DNA of 64,000 nucleotides from Gemmatimonadota bacterium. Its GTDB lineage: Bacteria > JAAXHH01. The stretch is taken from contig VXRC01000049.1 of the NCBI GenBank assembly GCA_009838645.1, positions 310,001 through 374,000 of the forward strand, given 5' to 3'. Made by a program: the position numbers and the translations under genes. This document shows, piece by piece, positions 8,458 to 17,275 of this stretch. The notes below the pieces were generated by a model. That model had not been told where the DNA came from, ran no database searches, and saw only the letters and a program-made list of their open reading frames with translations. Each line of letters opens with the position of its first letter. Position 1 is the first letter of the stretch.

Positions 8458-10686
8458 ATGTCGACCTCCACCCAGGGAACGGATTTCGGCGTGGATACCG
8501 AAACCCGTGTATTCCACGTCGAGGGCATGACCTGCAGCGCGTGCTCGGCGCGGGTAGAGAAGGTCCTCTCCCAGGTCCCCGGTGTCGCTGCCGCTCACGT
8601 AAACCTCGCCCTCGAACGAGCGACGCTAACGGTTGCGCCCGGCGTGGAAGGCAACGCGCTGTCCGGCCCCGTGGCCGCCGCGGGGTACCGGCTGAGCGCA
8701 GTTCAGGACGACCGGCACGAGCCCGAAGAGGATCCCGGACAGTCCCGTCGGGACCGTGTCGCCATGGTCGTCGCGATTTGCGTGACGATTCCCTTCCTGC
8801 TGCAGATGCTGGCCGGGCTGCTGCGGAGCTGGACCGGTTTCGACGGGCACATGCCGGTATACGCGGAAGCGACGCTCGCGACCGTGCTGCAGATCGGCAT
8901 CGGTGCCCGTTACTACCGGAGCGCTTTCCACGCGCTGCGCGGCGGCGGTGCGAACATGGACGTCCTGGTGGCCCTGGGAACCACTTCGGCCTACGCGTAC
9001 AGCGCCTACCTTGCTTACAGCCTGGGCGCCGGCGCGGCGGGTCAACTATACTTCGAAGCCTCCGCGATCATCATTACCCTCGTACTCATCGGCAAGCACA
9101 TCGAAAGCCGGGCGCGCCGCAGCGCGAGCCGGGCGATTCGGGAATTGCTGGCGATCCGGCCGGTTACCGCGCGGGTACGTACGGCGGACGGCTCTGAGCG
9201 GGATACGCCGGTACATGCCTTGCAGCCCGGCGACGTCGTCATCTGCCGTCCGGGCGACCGGGTGGCCGCGGACGGCGTCGTGCTCCGGGGCGAAGCCGAA
9301 GTCGACGAAGCGCTCATCACCGGTGAGAGCGTCCCGGCACCCAAACACCCGGACGACACGGTAATCGCCGGATCGATGAACATCAACGGCCTCCTGGAAA
9401 TCGAAGCCCGGGCCGTGGGCAGCGATTCGACGCTAGGGCGGGTGATCCGCCTGGTCGAAAGCTCACAGGCCGCCAAGCCGGCCATCCAGCGTTTGGTGGA
9501 TCGCGTAAGCGCCGTATTCGTACCGGCCGTCGTCGGTCTGGCCCTAATCACCTTCGTCGCGTGGGTTCTTTCGGGGGCCGGCCTGGAACCTGCGTTGATC
9601 AATGCCGTCTCCGTCCTCGTCATCGCCTGCCCCTGCGCACTGGGCCTGGCGACGCCGACGGCCATCGTGGCCGGTGCGGGCGTGGCGGCCCGGGCGGGCA
9701 TTCTGGTCAGGGACATCGAATCCCTGGAACAGGCCAATGACTTGACGCACGTCGTTTTCGACAAGACGGGCACCCTGACCGAAGGCCGGCCCGCCATCGC
9801 ATCCGTTACGCCCCTGGCCGAGCGGAACGAAGGCGATCTGCTTCGCATCGCCGCGTCGCTGCAGCAGGGCAGCGAGCATCCCCTGGCCACCGCGTTTCTG
9901 CGCACGGCCACGGAACGGGACATCGCCCTGGCCGACGTAAGTGGATTCAGGAGCATGGTGGCGAAAGGGGTCCAGGGAGAAATCGAAGGCGCAGGCTACT
10001 TGCTTGGAAACCGGAGGCTCTTCGATGAGTGCTGTCCGGGCATCGAGCCTCCCGACGCATGGGATAGCGGGGGTTCCACCCTGGTCTGGCTGGCGGCCCG
10101 AACTGATGCCGGATGCGCATTCCTCGCACGCTTCGAACTCATCGACGCGTTGCGGCCCGATGCGGCCTTGGCGGTGGATGGTCTCAGGAAGCTGGGGGTC
10201 AAGCCTCTGCTGGTGTCCGGCGACGCGGAGGCCGTCGTGGAGCGTATCGGACGGCAGGCCGGCATAGACGAAACCTACGGTGCTGCTACGCCGGAAGAAA
10301 AGGAGCGTATCGTAAGCCGTTTGATGGAGAGCGGCGCCAAAGTTTGCATGGTCGGAGACGGAATCAACGACGCGCCCGCCCTCGCCCGTGCGTCCGTGGG
10401 GATCGCCATGGGCTCCGGTACGGACGTGGCCATGGAAACGGCCGCGATCACGCTGATGAGACCCGATCCGACCCTGGTGGCCGGGGCGATCGACGTAAGC
10501 CGGAAGACGATTCGGAAAATCAAGCAGAATCTGTTCTGGGCGTTTATCTACAACGTAATCGGACTGCCCCTCGCGGCGCTGGGATTCCTCGTCCCCGCAT
10601 TCGCCGCGGCGATGATGGCGTGCTCCAGCGTCAGCGTCGTCCTGAACTCGTTGACGCTCCGTTCCTGGCGTCCCGGAAACAGGTAG
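8458..10686 (+). CDS. copA: Copper-translocating P1B-type ATPase
   Basis: A 742-residue protein that exports Cu(I) from the cytoplasm using ATP. One heavy-metal-associated domain at the N-terminus carries GMTCSACS (Cys26 and Cys29). The membrane CPC motif is at residues 391-393, the phosphorylated aspartate at 435 in DKTGTLTEG, the HP motif at 474-475 and GDGINDAPA at about 633-641. The last helices contain FIYNVIG and MACSSVSVV, the residues that mark the copper (P1B-1) subgroup. It is the last gene of the plus-strand locus and closes with a post-stop tandem repeat before a convergent histidine kinase gene. Confidence 0.96.
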   Translation: MSTSTQGTDFGVDTETRVFHVEGMTCSACSARVEKVLSQVPGVAAAHVNLALERATLTVAPGVEGNALSGPVAAAGYRLSAVQDDRHEPEEDPGQSRRDRVAMVVAICVTIPFLLQMLAGLLRSWTGFDGHMPVYAEATLATVLQIGIGARYYRSAFHALRGGGANMDVLVALGTTSAYAYSAYLAYSLGAGAAGQLYFEASAIIITLVLIGKHIESRARRSASRAIRELLAIRPVTARVRTADGSERDTPVHALQPGDVVICRPGDRVAADGVVLRGEAEVDEALITGESVPAPKHPDDTVIAGSMNINGLLEIEARAVGSDSTLGRVIRLVESSQAAKPAIQRLVDRVSAVFVPAVVGLALITFVAWVLSGAGLEPALINAVSVLVIACPCALGLATPTAIVAGAGVAARAGILVRDIESLEQANDLTHVVFDKTGTLTEGRPAIASVTPLAERNEGDLLRIAASLQQGSEHPLATAFLRTATERDIALADVSGFRSMVAKGVQGEIEGAGYLLGNRRLFDECCPGIEPPDAWDSGGSTLVWLAARTDAGCAFLARFELIDALRPDAALAVDGLRKLGVKPLLVSGDAEAVVERIGRQAGIDETYGAATPEEKERIVSRLMESGAKVCMVGDGINDAPALARASVGIAMGSGTDVAMETAAITLMRPDPTLVAGAIDVSRKTIRKIKQNLFWAFIYNVIGLPLAALGFLVPAFAAAMMACSSVSVVLNSLTLRSWRPGNR

Positions 10687-10700
10687 GTTCAATGGTATCC

Positions 10701-10730
10701 GGACCACGAGCGGCCGGACCACGAGCGGCC
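10701..10730. repeat. Exact 15-bp tandem duplication after the copA stop
   Basis: GGACCACGAGCGGCC occurs twice back to back (10701-10715 and 10716-10730), 14 bp after the copA stop codon and in the short gap between convergent genes. It continues into GGTCC. It is one of several post-stop duplications in the window. Confidence 0.9.
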
Positions 10731-10754
10731 GGTCCATCGGGGCATCTAACCTGT

Positions 10755-12938
10755 TCAGGCTGATTGGTCGGAAGGGGATGTGGCGGGGGTTTCCGGCCCG
10801 GTCTCGACCGCGGCCATCGGCAGCCTGATGGCCATTTCGGTGTAATGTCCCGGTTCCGAATCCACCACGATCGAACCACCGTGTTCGCGGACGATATCGT
10901 TCGACAGGGCCAGGCCGAGGCCGGTGCCCTGGTCGGTAGGCTTGGTGGTAAAGAAGGGGTTGAAGATCTTGTCGATCACGTGAGGCGGTATTCCCTTGCC
11001 GTTGTCCTTTATCCGGACGACGATCTGATCTTCCTCGCGTCGGGTGGACAACCAGATGCCGGGGACGTAACCGGATTCAGTGTCCGGATCCTCCCGCTTC
11101 TCGTTGGTGGCGTGACAGGCGTTGTTTACCATGTTCAGGAATACCCGGGCCATTTCCTGGGAGACGATCTCGATCTCACCCAGATCGGATTCGAAGTCTT
11201 CGTGGATTTCGAGCTGGAAGTCCGCGTTCGATGCCCGTGCGGCGTGGTAGGCGAGGCGGGCGTGTTCTTCCAGGAGAGCATTGACGTCGGTCGATTGTTT
11301 CTCTCCCGAGCCGCGGCCCATCTGAAGCATATCGCGCACGATGCGGTTGGCCCGTTCGCCATGCTCCCGGATCCGGCGCAGGTTTTCCGTCAGGTCGCCG
11401 CCGATCTCGCGGATCAGCCCGTCCTGCTCCTCGTCGATCGTGCCGCCGGCCGCTGGCAATTCTTCCTTCATTTCATCGAGAAGTTCTTCCGAAGACTCCG
11501 CGAAGTTCTTGACGAAGTTCAACGGGTTCTGGATCTCGTGCGCCACGCCCGCGGTGAGCTCGCCCAGGGCCGCCAGTTTTTCCCGCATGACGATCTGATC
11601 CTGCGCCTTCTGGAGTTCCGCCAGCGTGCTCTCCAGCTCGTCGTTCTTTCCGCGCAGTTCCTCGGCCAGTTTCTCCACGAGGTTCAGCCTTTGCGCTTCG
11701 ATGGAGTGAAGCCTGAAGACTTCCAGCGCGGCGGCCATGTCCGCCACCTCGTCGCGGCCGTCCAGTTCGACTTTCTGCTTCAGATCCCCCCCCGCCATGC
11801 GCCGCATGTGTTCCGATAGAAACTCCAGCCGGCGCAGCAGCACCTTTCCGACGAACAGCCACGCGATCAGCAATGCGCCGGTCAGGCTGACCGCGTTCAA
11901 GGCGAGGAGCAGCTGCCTGCCCACCTGGATCGTCTGTGTCGATGCAATCGTGGCGGCCTCGGTACTCTCCTGTGCCGAATTCACGAGACTTTCCACCTCG
12001 GCCACCAGTTCGACGGACAGATCCCGGTTGTTTTCGATCAAGGCCCGCTGCTGGGCGATCAGGTCGAGATCCTCGCCGCGAATCTCGAAGATCTTTCCCT
12101 GGCCGCTGCCCAGTTCGAAGAGCTGGGTGAATACCGGTTCGAGCCGTTGCCGAAGGGGCGCCGTACCCAGGCCGGCGAGGCTTCTCTCTACGCCGCCGTC
12201 GGCCGACTCGAAGCGCTCCAGCAGGGGTTCCAGCCGATCGGCGTCGGACAGATTGAAGACGTTGGAAAGGATTCGGGTACTGACGGTCGCTTCGGCCTGC
12301 AGATCGGCCAGGTGCCTGTATCGTTGCAGTTCCTCTTCGGAGAGATATTCCTCGCGGGGCGCCACCGGCTGATCAATATCCCGGTATCCCGTTACCGTGT
12401 AGAACAACTGGTTGTCAATCGCCGGGACCAGGATGCTCGTCAGCTCGAATTGCAGCCGTTCCAGTTCAAGACGAAGTTGCCGGCCCTGCGCCTGGAGTTC
12501 GAAGCGCCTGGCTACGGACTCCTCGATCATTTCGATATTCGACATCAGCGTGTTGCCGGCTTCACGGATGCGCAGAAAGCGTTCGTCTTCCATGCCGTAG
12601 CCGGCGATGGCTTCCAGCTGCACCGCGAAACTTTCCCGCTCTTCGGAGATGCTCGCCGTTACGGATTCGAGTGCTTCGGGAGTTTCAGCGGCCGTCAGGC
12701 GCGGCGCGGCCGCCGCCAGCGTTCCGCTCCGCTGGGCTACGCCGAAGGCCGCCGCGATCTCGGGTACGGCGACCTCGTTTACTTCGTGCTGGGCTTCGCC
12801 GACCTCGTTGAAGGCGAACCACGCCACCATACTGGTCATCATGGTCAGCGCTACCGCCGCCCCGATGCCGAGATACAGCTGCCCCGATATGCGGGATGGA
12901 CCCTTGTCGTACAACCACAACAGCCACTGCTTGATCAT
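10755..12938 (-). CDS. Membrane-bound sensor histidine kinase
   Basis: A 727-residue kinase. Helices at about 22-44 and 343-364 bracket a large, mainly helical periplasmic domain. A HAMP region (about 365-415) and a coiled coil lead to the H-box ELTAGVAHEIQNPLNF with the phosphorylated His at 467. The ATPase has the N-box NMVNNACHAT (about 602-611), DNGKGIP (645-651) and GTGLGLALSN (671-680). Its start overlaps the stop of the upstream ligand-binding protein gene by 4 nt, so the two are translationally coupled. The binding protein probably docks on the periplasmic domain. No dedicated DNA-binding response regulator is present; the receiver-PP2C protein encoded upstream in the same operon is the likely partner. 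Confidence 0.93.
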   Translation of the reverse strand: MIKQWLLWLYDKGPSRISGQLYLGIGAAVALTMMTSMVAWFAFNEVGEAQHEVNEVAVPEIAAAFGVAQRSGTLAAAAPRLTAAETPEALESVTASISEERESFAVQLEAIAGYGMEDERFLRIREAGNTLMSNIEMIEESVARRFELQAQGRQLRLELERLQFELTSILVPAIDNQLFYTVTGYRDIDQPVAPREEYLSEEELQRYRHLADLQAEATVSTRILSNVFNLSDADRLEPLLERFESADGGVERSLAGLGTAPLRQRLEPVFTQLFELGSGQGKIFEIRGEDLDLIAQQRALIENNRDLSVELVAEVESLVNSAQESTEAATIASTQTIQVGRQLLLALNAVSLTGALLIAWLFVGKVLLRRLEFLSEHMRRMAGGDLKQKVELDGRDEVADMAAALEVFRLHSIEAQRLNLVEKLAEELRGKNDELESTLAELQKAQDQIVMREKLAALGELTAGVAHEIQNPLNFVKNFAESSEELLDEMKEELPAAGGTIDEEQDGLIREIGGDLTENLRRIREHGERANRIVRDMLQMGRGSGEKQSTDVNALLEEHARLAYHAARASNADFQLEIHEDFESDLGEIEIVSQEMARVFLNMVNNACHATNEKREDPDTESGYVPGIWLSTRREEDQIVVRIKDNGKGIPPHVIDKIFNPFFTTKPTDQGTGLGLALSNDIVREHGGSIVVDSEPGHYTEMAIRLPMAAVETGPETPATSPSDQSA

Positions 12939-14146
12939 GGCATCACGTCCCGGAGGGTACGTATGGGATGGTAACGGCCATCCTGTCCAATCACCGTAAG
13001 GAAGACCGCGTCCGAACCCTGATTGTCCCCTTCGCCGAATTCAAGACGGAGACCGCCCATGTCGATCGTTCCCGCCCGGTTCAGGCTTTCCATGAGACAG
13101 GAGCGCCTTACGTCGGGGCCGCAGCCCTCGAGGGCGTGGATCGTCAGCTTGCCGGCGAGGTATCCTTCGAAGGAAACGAATCCCGGGGTCGTGCCCGGCG
13201 CGTGCGCGGAGAGCGCTCTGCGGTACTGGACGGCGATGGCGATGTTTCCTGCCGCGGGAAAGGGCACGACCTGAGAGACCAGGACACCGCGGCCGTCGGG
13301 GCCCAGTTCACCGGCCAGCGCATTGCTCCCTACAAACGAGATCGTTGCGAAAACGGGATTGAAACCCACGTGCCGAGCCCATGAAATGAGCGTGGCCACC
13401 GGCTGGTAGGCGCCGATCACCACGACAGCGTCCGGTTTTCCCCGCTGCAAATCGAGCAGACCGGCCTTGATCGCGGTAGTGTTCCTGGGATATACGCCGA
13501 TCGCCACGGGATCGAGCTGCCGGCGCTCCAGCGCGCGCCGTACGCCGCGGTATCCGACCCGGCCGAAGGAATCGTTCTGATACATCACGCCGATGCGCGT
13601 GATGCCGAGATCGCGCGAAAGCCGGTCGACGATTTCCTCGGTCTCCTGGAAATAGGAGGCGCGCAGGTTTATGACGCCCGTATCCGTGTTGTCTCGTAAA
13701 AAAATCGCGCCGGTGAATGGCGCGATATAAGGTACGCCGGCCTCCGAGGTAATGGGAACGGCCGAGCGGGAGGTGGGTGTTCCGACGGCGCCGATCAGCG
13801 CGAAGACCCCTTCCTCCTCGATCAGTTTGCGGGTATTTTCGATCGCGGCTTCCGGTTCATAGGCGTCATCGAGCGTGATCAACTCGAGCCGTCTTCCGTG
13901 TACGCCGCCCCGGCGGTTCGCTTCCTGGAAGGCCGCCTCGATCCCGAGGTTCATATTCCGCCCGAGTTCGCGGGCCGGACCGCTGAAGGCCGCGGACTGG
14001 CCGAAGAGTATGCGTTCGGCCGTCACACCGGGCTCTTCAACCTGAGAGGCGTTCGCGCCGCTGTTTTCGGAGGATAGAGCGGGAGAGAACGCCGTCGCAC
14101 AAAGGGCGAGCAGGACGACCGCCCAGTGTTCGCGCGTTCGTCTCAT
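12935..14146 (-). CDS. Periplasmic ligand-binding protein coupled to the histidine kinase
   Basis: A 403-residue type I periplasmic binding protein with a signal peptide (VVLLALCATAFSPALS). The mature part has ERILFGQSAAFSGPARELG, GGVHGRRLELITLDDAYEP and FALIGAVGTPTSRSAVPI, each matching a segment of the protein at 5783-6964. Proteins of this group bind amino acids, amides or similar small molecules. It overlaps the kinase gene (ATGA) and the upstream RsbW-like gene, and there are no transport subunits, so it is most likely the ligand sensor of the kinase. The ligand is unknown. Confidence 0.88.
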   Translation of the reverse strand: MRRTREHWAVVLLALCATAFSPALSSENSGANASQVEEPGVTAERILFGQSAAFSGPARELGRNMNLGIEAAFQEANRRGGVHGRRLELITLDDAYEPEAAIENTRKLIEEEGVFALIGAVGTPTSRSAVPITSEAGVPYIAPFTGAIFLRDNTDTGVINLRASYFQETEEIVDRLSRDLGITRIGVMYQNDSFGRVGYRGVRRALERRQLDPVAIGVYPRNTTAIKAGLLDLQRGKPDAVVVIGAYQPVATLISWARHVGFNPVFATISFVGSNALAGELGPDGRGVLVSQVVPFPAAGNIAIAVQYRRALSAHAPGTTPGFVSFEGYLAGKLTIHALEGCGPDVRRSCLMESLNRAGTIDMGGLRLEFGEGDNQGSDAVFLTVIGQDGRYHPIRTLRDVMP

Positions 14147-14568
14147 CCGTTTTCCTTCCGTTTGACGATCGTGAGTATGTTCCTGTTGTCTTCCCGCCGG
14201 TAGCTCAGTTCATCCATCATGGTCCGGACGAGGTAGATGCCCAGGCCGCCCACGGGCCGATCGTCGAGTCCGGAGTCGACATCCGGTTCCGGCGAGTCGG
14301 TCAGGGGGTTGAATGCCCGCCCTTCGTCGCTCAACTCGATCGTCAGCGCCTCGGAATCCGAGCTCATCACGATTTCGAATTCATGATCGGGATCGCCGCC
14401 GTGGCCGTGCGTGACGATGTTCACGCCCAGTTCCTCGAGGACCAGCTTGACCTGGTAGACCATACCCGGCGGCCATTCTTCGGACTCGCCGAGTTCATCC
14501 ACCGCTTCGTAGATGCGCTCCAGTTGGTCGAGCTTCGTGGGCAGGCTCAGGGACAGTCTTCTGCTCAT
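14143..14568 (-). CDS. RsbW-like anti-sigma/serine kinase (HATPase_c_2)
   Basis: A 141-residue GHKL-fold protein. The N-box region is LVLEELGVNIVTHGHGG, and a G2-like stretch is DDRPVGGLGIYLVRTMMDELSYR. Proteins of this type bind a sigma factor or another target and phosphorylate an STAS-domain antagonist. The matching antagonist is encoded at 15835-16173 and the phosphatase at 14571-15734, so a full partner-switching set is present. No sigma factor gene is in the window, so the final target could lie elsewhere or be a non-sigma effector. The stop overlaps the next start by 4 nt. Confidence 0.88.
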   Translation of the reverse strand: MSRRLSLSLPTKLDQLERIYEAVDELGESEEWPPGMVYQVKLVLEELGVNIVTHGHGGDPDHEFEIVMSSDSEALTIELSDEGRAFNPLTDSPEPDVDSGLDDRPVGGLGIYLVRTMMDELSYRREDNRNILTIVKRKENG

Positions 14569-14570
14569 GA

Positions 14571-15734
14571 TCAGACCTGGCGTTGAAGCACGGTAACACA
14601 GGTAATGTCATCCGATTGCGGCGTTTCTCCGGCGAAATCATGGACCGCCTTGAACACCGCTTTGTTGGCGGCTTCCGTACTGTCGGGAGGGGCATCCGTG
14701 AAAACCGCCTGCAGGCGGTCCATCCCGAATTCCTCCCCATCGGCGTTCATCGCTTCCGTTACGCCGTCGGTATAAAGCAACAGGAGATCGCCCGGGGAGA
14801 GCACAACGACGGACTGGCCGAAATTTACGCCCGGAAAAACCCCGAGCGCCAGGCCGTCCGTACCGGGGAGAAGGGTCGACGAGCCGTCGGAGTGCACCAC
14901 CAGCGGAGGATTGTGCCCTCCGTTGGAAAAGTCCACCTGTCCGGTCTGGGGGTTGTATACCGCGTAGAAAGTCGTGACGAACATGGCCGCTTCGTTTTCC
15001 TCGGTAAGCAGGTCGTTGACCTCCTTGAGCACGGCACCCGGTTCAATGGCGCCGATCGCCGAGCCCTTCAGCAGGGTCCTGCTGGACATCATGAAAAGGG
15101 CGGCGGGAACGCCCTTGTCGGATACATCGGCGATGGCCAGGCCGATTTTGCCGCCGGGCAGGCCGAATACGTCGAAAAAGTCGCCGCCGACCTCCCGGGC
15201 CGGTTCCATGTTCGCGAAAATCTCGCAATGATCGGATTCGGGGAACTCGGTGGGCAGGATAGACTGCTGCATCTTGCTGGCCACGTTCAGTTCGTTCTGC
15301 AGCCGTACAAGCTTGTCCCGCGACTCCAGGGCTTCGCGCCATTCCTCCATGTTCTTCAGCGTACGCTCAATCGTTACCCGCAGGTCCTGGAAATCGATTG
15401 GCTTGGTAATGAAATCGAAGGCGCCCCGGTTCATGGCCGTGCGGATGTTCTTCATGTCCCCGTAGGCGGAAACCACCACGGCGCGGATGTCGGGGGCAAT
15501 GTTCGGTATCTGCGCCAGCAGCGTTAGGCCGTCCATCCGGGGCATGTTGATATCGGAGAGGACCATGTCTATATCGGGCACTTCGTTCAGGCGTTCCAGG
15601 GCTTCTACGCCATTCTGGGCGAAATACAGCGTATACAGGCCGGAACGCACGTCACGGCGCATGCGCTGCCGCATCAGGTGTTCGAGATCCGGCTCGTCGT
15701 CCACAACAAGGATTTTGTACGGAGTCTGCGTCAT
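14571..15734 (-). CDS. Response regulator with PP2C (SpoIIE/RsbU-type) phosphatase domain
   Basis: A 387-residue protein. The receiver domain (about 1-125) has the acidic pair in VVDDEPD, the phosphoacceptor Asp61 in LSDINMPRMDG and Lys111 in ITKPIDF. A coiled-coil linker (about 125-160) leads to a PP2C phosphatase with AREVGGDFFD and IADVSDKGVPAALFM, the metal-binding motifs of RsbU/SpoIIE. It should dephosphorylate the STAS antagonist when its receiver is phosphorylated. The nearby histidine kinase is the obvious phosphodonor. It starts 2 nt upstream of the RsbW-like gene. Confidence 0.93.
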   Translation of the reverse strand: MTQTPYKILVVDDEPDLEHLMRQRMRRDVRSGLYTLYFAQNGVEALERLNEVPDIDMVLSDINMPRMDGLTLLAQIPNIAPDIRAVVVSAYGDMKNIRTAMNRGAFDFITKPIDFQDLRVTIERTLKNMEEWREALESRDKLVRLQNELNVASKMQQSILPTEFPESDHCEIFANMEPAREVGGDFFDVFGLPGGKIGLAIADVSDKGVPAALFMMSSRTLLKGSAIGAIEPGAVLKEVNDLLTEENEAAMFVTTFYAVYNPQTGQVDFSNGGHNPPLVVHSDGSSTLLPGTDGLALGVFPGVNFGQSVVVLSPGDLLLLYTDGVTEAMNADGEEFGMDRLQAVFTDAPPDSTEAANKAVFKAVHDFAGETPQSDDITCVTVLQRQV

Positions 15735-15778
15735 TTCACCCCCGGAAACCGCCGCGGACTATACTGTTTCGCTATACG

Positions 15779-15818
15779 CCACACAGCGCTTTGGAATCAA
15801 CGCTGCGACGCAGTGTGG
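15779..15818 (-). other. Inverted repeat between the STAS and receiver-PP2C genes
   Basis: CCACACAGCG (15779-15788) and CGCAGTGTGG (15809-15818) form a 10-bp stem with one mismatch, with further short pairing (AGCG/CGCT) inside the 20-nt loop. It lies in the 100-bp gap between the two genes. There is no T-tract, so it may be an attenuator, an mRNA-processing structure or an operator rather than a simple terminator. Confidence 0.45.
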
Positions 15819-15834
15819 AAACAGATAGAGGCGT

Positions 15835-16173
15835 TTACCGGCCGATCTTATCCACTGCTTCGGCCTGGGAATCGTGAATGGATATGATCTTGTCGAAACC
15901 GCTGATTTCGAAGACTTCCCGGATCGGATCCGAAAGCGAGCACAATGCGAACGCGGCATTACGCTTCTGGAGCAGTCGCGCGATCAGCAGGATGACCCTC
16001 AGGCCCGCGCTGCTTATGTAGGACAAGGCACTGAAATCCAGCAGCACCTTGCTGTCGTCTTCACCGATGGCGCCGTTGAGCGCGTCTTCGAATTCCCGCG
16101 CGTTGGCGCCGTCGATTCGACCTTCAACCTTCGCAATAAGTACTTCGTTTGCTCGGTCGACACTGATCTCCAT
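15835..16173 (-). CDS. STAS-domain anti-sigma factor antagonist (RsbV-like)
   Basis: A 112-residue single STAS domain. KVLLDFSALSYISSAGLRVIL contains the conserved serine region; Ser55, just before AG, aligns with the phosphorylated serine of RsbV/SpoIIAA. It is the first gene of the signalling cluster and has a GGGGG Shine-Dalgarno about 8 nt upstream. Together with the RsbW-like kinase and PP2C phosphatase it completes a partner switch whose input is the histidine kinase and ligand-binding protein. Confidence 0.92.
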   Translation of the reverse strand: MEISVDRANEVLIAKVEGRIDGANAREFEDALNGAIGEDDSKVLLDFSALSYISSAGLRVILLIARLLQKRNAAFALCSLSDPIREVFEISGFDKIISIHDSQAEAVDKIGR

Positions 16174-16266
16174 GAAACCAACCCCCTTTACAGGTTTATA
16201 ATACTGCCTTGTTCGGCAAAATCAGCAATCTGTACTCCATAGGTTTTCCCTGGTTTCTGTACATCT

Positions 16267-16305
16267 GGACCTGCCTGGCCCGGTCCGGCCAGGATCTGCC
16301 CGGCC
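16267..16305. repeat. Imperfect repeat and hairpin after a PhyH stop
   Basis: GGACCTGCCTGGCC (16267-16280) is repeated as GGATCTGCCCGGCC (16292-16305). Between them CCTGGCC (16274-16280) pairs with GGCCAGG (16287-16293), a 7-bp stem with a 6-nt loop. It is just downstream of the minus-strand PhyH gene and may act as a weak terminator. Confidence 0.6.
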
Positions 16306-16315
16306 ACGCGTCTGC

Positions 16316-17107
16316 TCAACCCGACGCCAGGATGGGATGCAGCGGTCCTCCGAACGGTTCGCCCGGTTTCAGGTTCTGGTCGCCGCCCGCGTCCCATCGG
16401 CCGTTGTAGTTCACGTATTCCGGTATGTAAATGATCGCCAGGGCTCTCCTGGGCGATGCGGTGCGATTCGGCGTAGCGTAATGGAACGTGCATCCATGAT
16501 GAAAAGTCACGCCGCCCGCTTCCATGTCCATCACGACGGGTTCGACTTCGACTTCGACGTCCGTACTCTCGATATCTTTCAGGACGCTAGCACCTTCCGT
16601 GCTCAGCGGCACCGGCGCCAGCCGGCCGTACTTATGCGATCCGGGTATGAACTGCATGCAACCGTTGTCCACCGTTACATCGTCCACGGCGATCCATGCC
16701 GACAGCGCGCCGACCTGTTCCATGGGCCAGTACGGTGCGTCCTGGTGCCAGTTGGTTGCCTTGCTCTGTTCACCGCCGGGCTTGATCAGTCCATGGTCAT
16801 GGTAGATGACCAGGCGCCTGCACTTCGATATCTTCCGGGCGATCTCCGCCAGCCGCGCGTCAAACGAGTATTTCCGGATGACCTCGTAGTCGACCCACAG
16901 GTTGACCATCTGGTTGAATACGCGGTTGTAATCGTCGTCCGACTCGCGTCCACCGCCCAGAATACGTTCTCTCTTCTCGACGACCGTCTTGTCCAGCGCG
17001 TCGGCCAGTTCCGCGATTTCCCGCTTCGAGAAAAACCCCGGAATCTGGAGATAGCCATACTCCTGAAAGAACTCAACCTCATCGGCGCCAATGTGATTTG
17101 GATTCAT
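16316..17107 (-). CDS. Phytanoyl-CoA dioxygenase (PhyH) family Fe(II)/2-oxoglutarate oxygenase
   Basis: A 263-residue protein. NWHQDAPYW carries the HxD iron ligands, GCMQFIPGSHKYGRL is the following conserved strand, and FHHGCTFHYATPN holds the distal His, with an Arg shortly after for 2-oxoglutarate. PhyH-family enzymes hydroxylate varied small molecules; the substrate cannot be told. A promoter-like pair at 17145-17174 is upstream. It is divergent from a second, only distantly similar PhyH gene. Confidence 0.92.
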   Translation of the reverse strand: MNPNHIGADEVEFFQEYGYLQIPGFFSKREIAELADALDKTVVEKRERILGGGRESDDDYNRVFNQMVNLWVDYEVIRKYSFDARLAEIARKISKCRRLVIYHDHGLIKPGGEQSKATNWHQDAPYWPMEQVGALSAWIAVDDVTVDNGCMQFIPGSHKYGRLAPVPLSTEGASVLKDIESTDVEVEVEPVVMDMEAGGVTFHHGCTFHYATPNRTASPRRALAIIYIPEYVNYNGRWDAGGDQNLKPGEPFGGPLHPILASG

Positions 17108-17144
17108 AACGCTGTAGAACCCGGGGACTGGAACGCATAACTCA

Positions 17145-17174
17145 TATATAGTCCAAGCCTATACAAATCAACAA
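17145..17174 (-). promoter_or_regulatory. Probable promoter of the minus-strand PhyH gene
   Basis: On the minus strand TTGTTG (17169-17174), an 18-bp spacer and TATATA (17145-17150) lie in an AT-rich island, with the start codon about 38 nt further on. A near-palindrome at 17211-17226 (CGTAA and TTACG arms) lies upstream and could be an operator shared with the divergent gene. Confidence 0.4.
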
Positions 17175-17275
17175 CAATAAACATTTCAGTGCAGAATTTC
17201 GCACGAATAACGTAAATTAACTTACGAGCAAGAAATTTCAACCCCTTTTCACAACTCGTGGGTTTTATTCGACAT

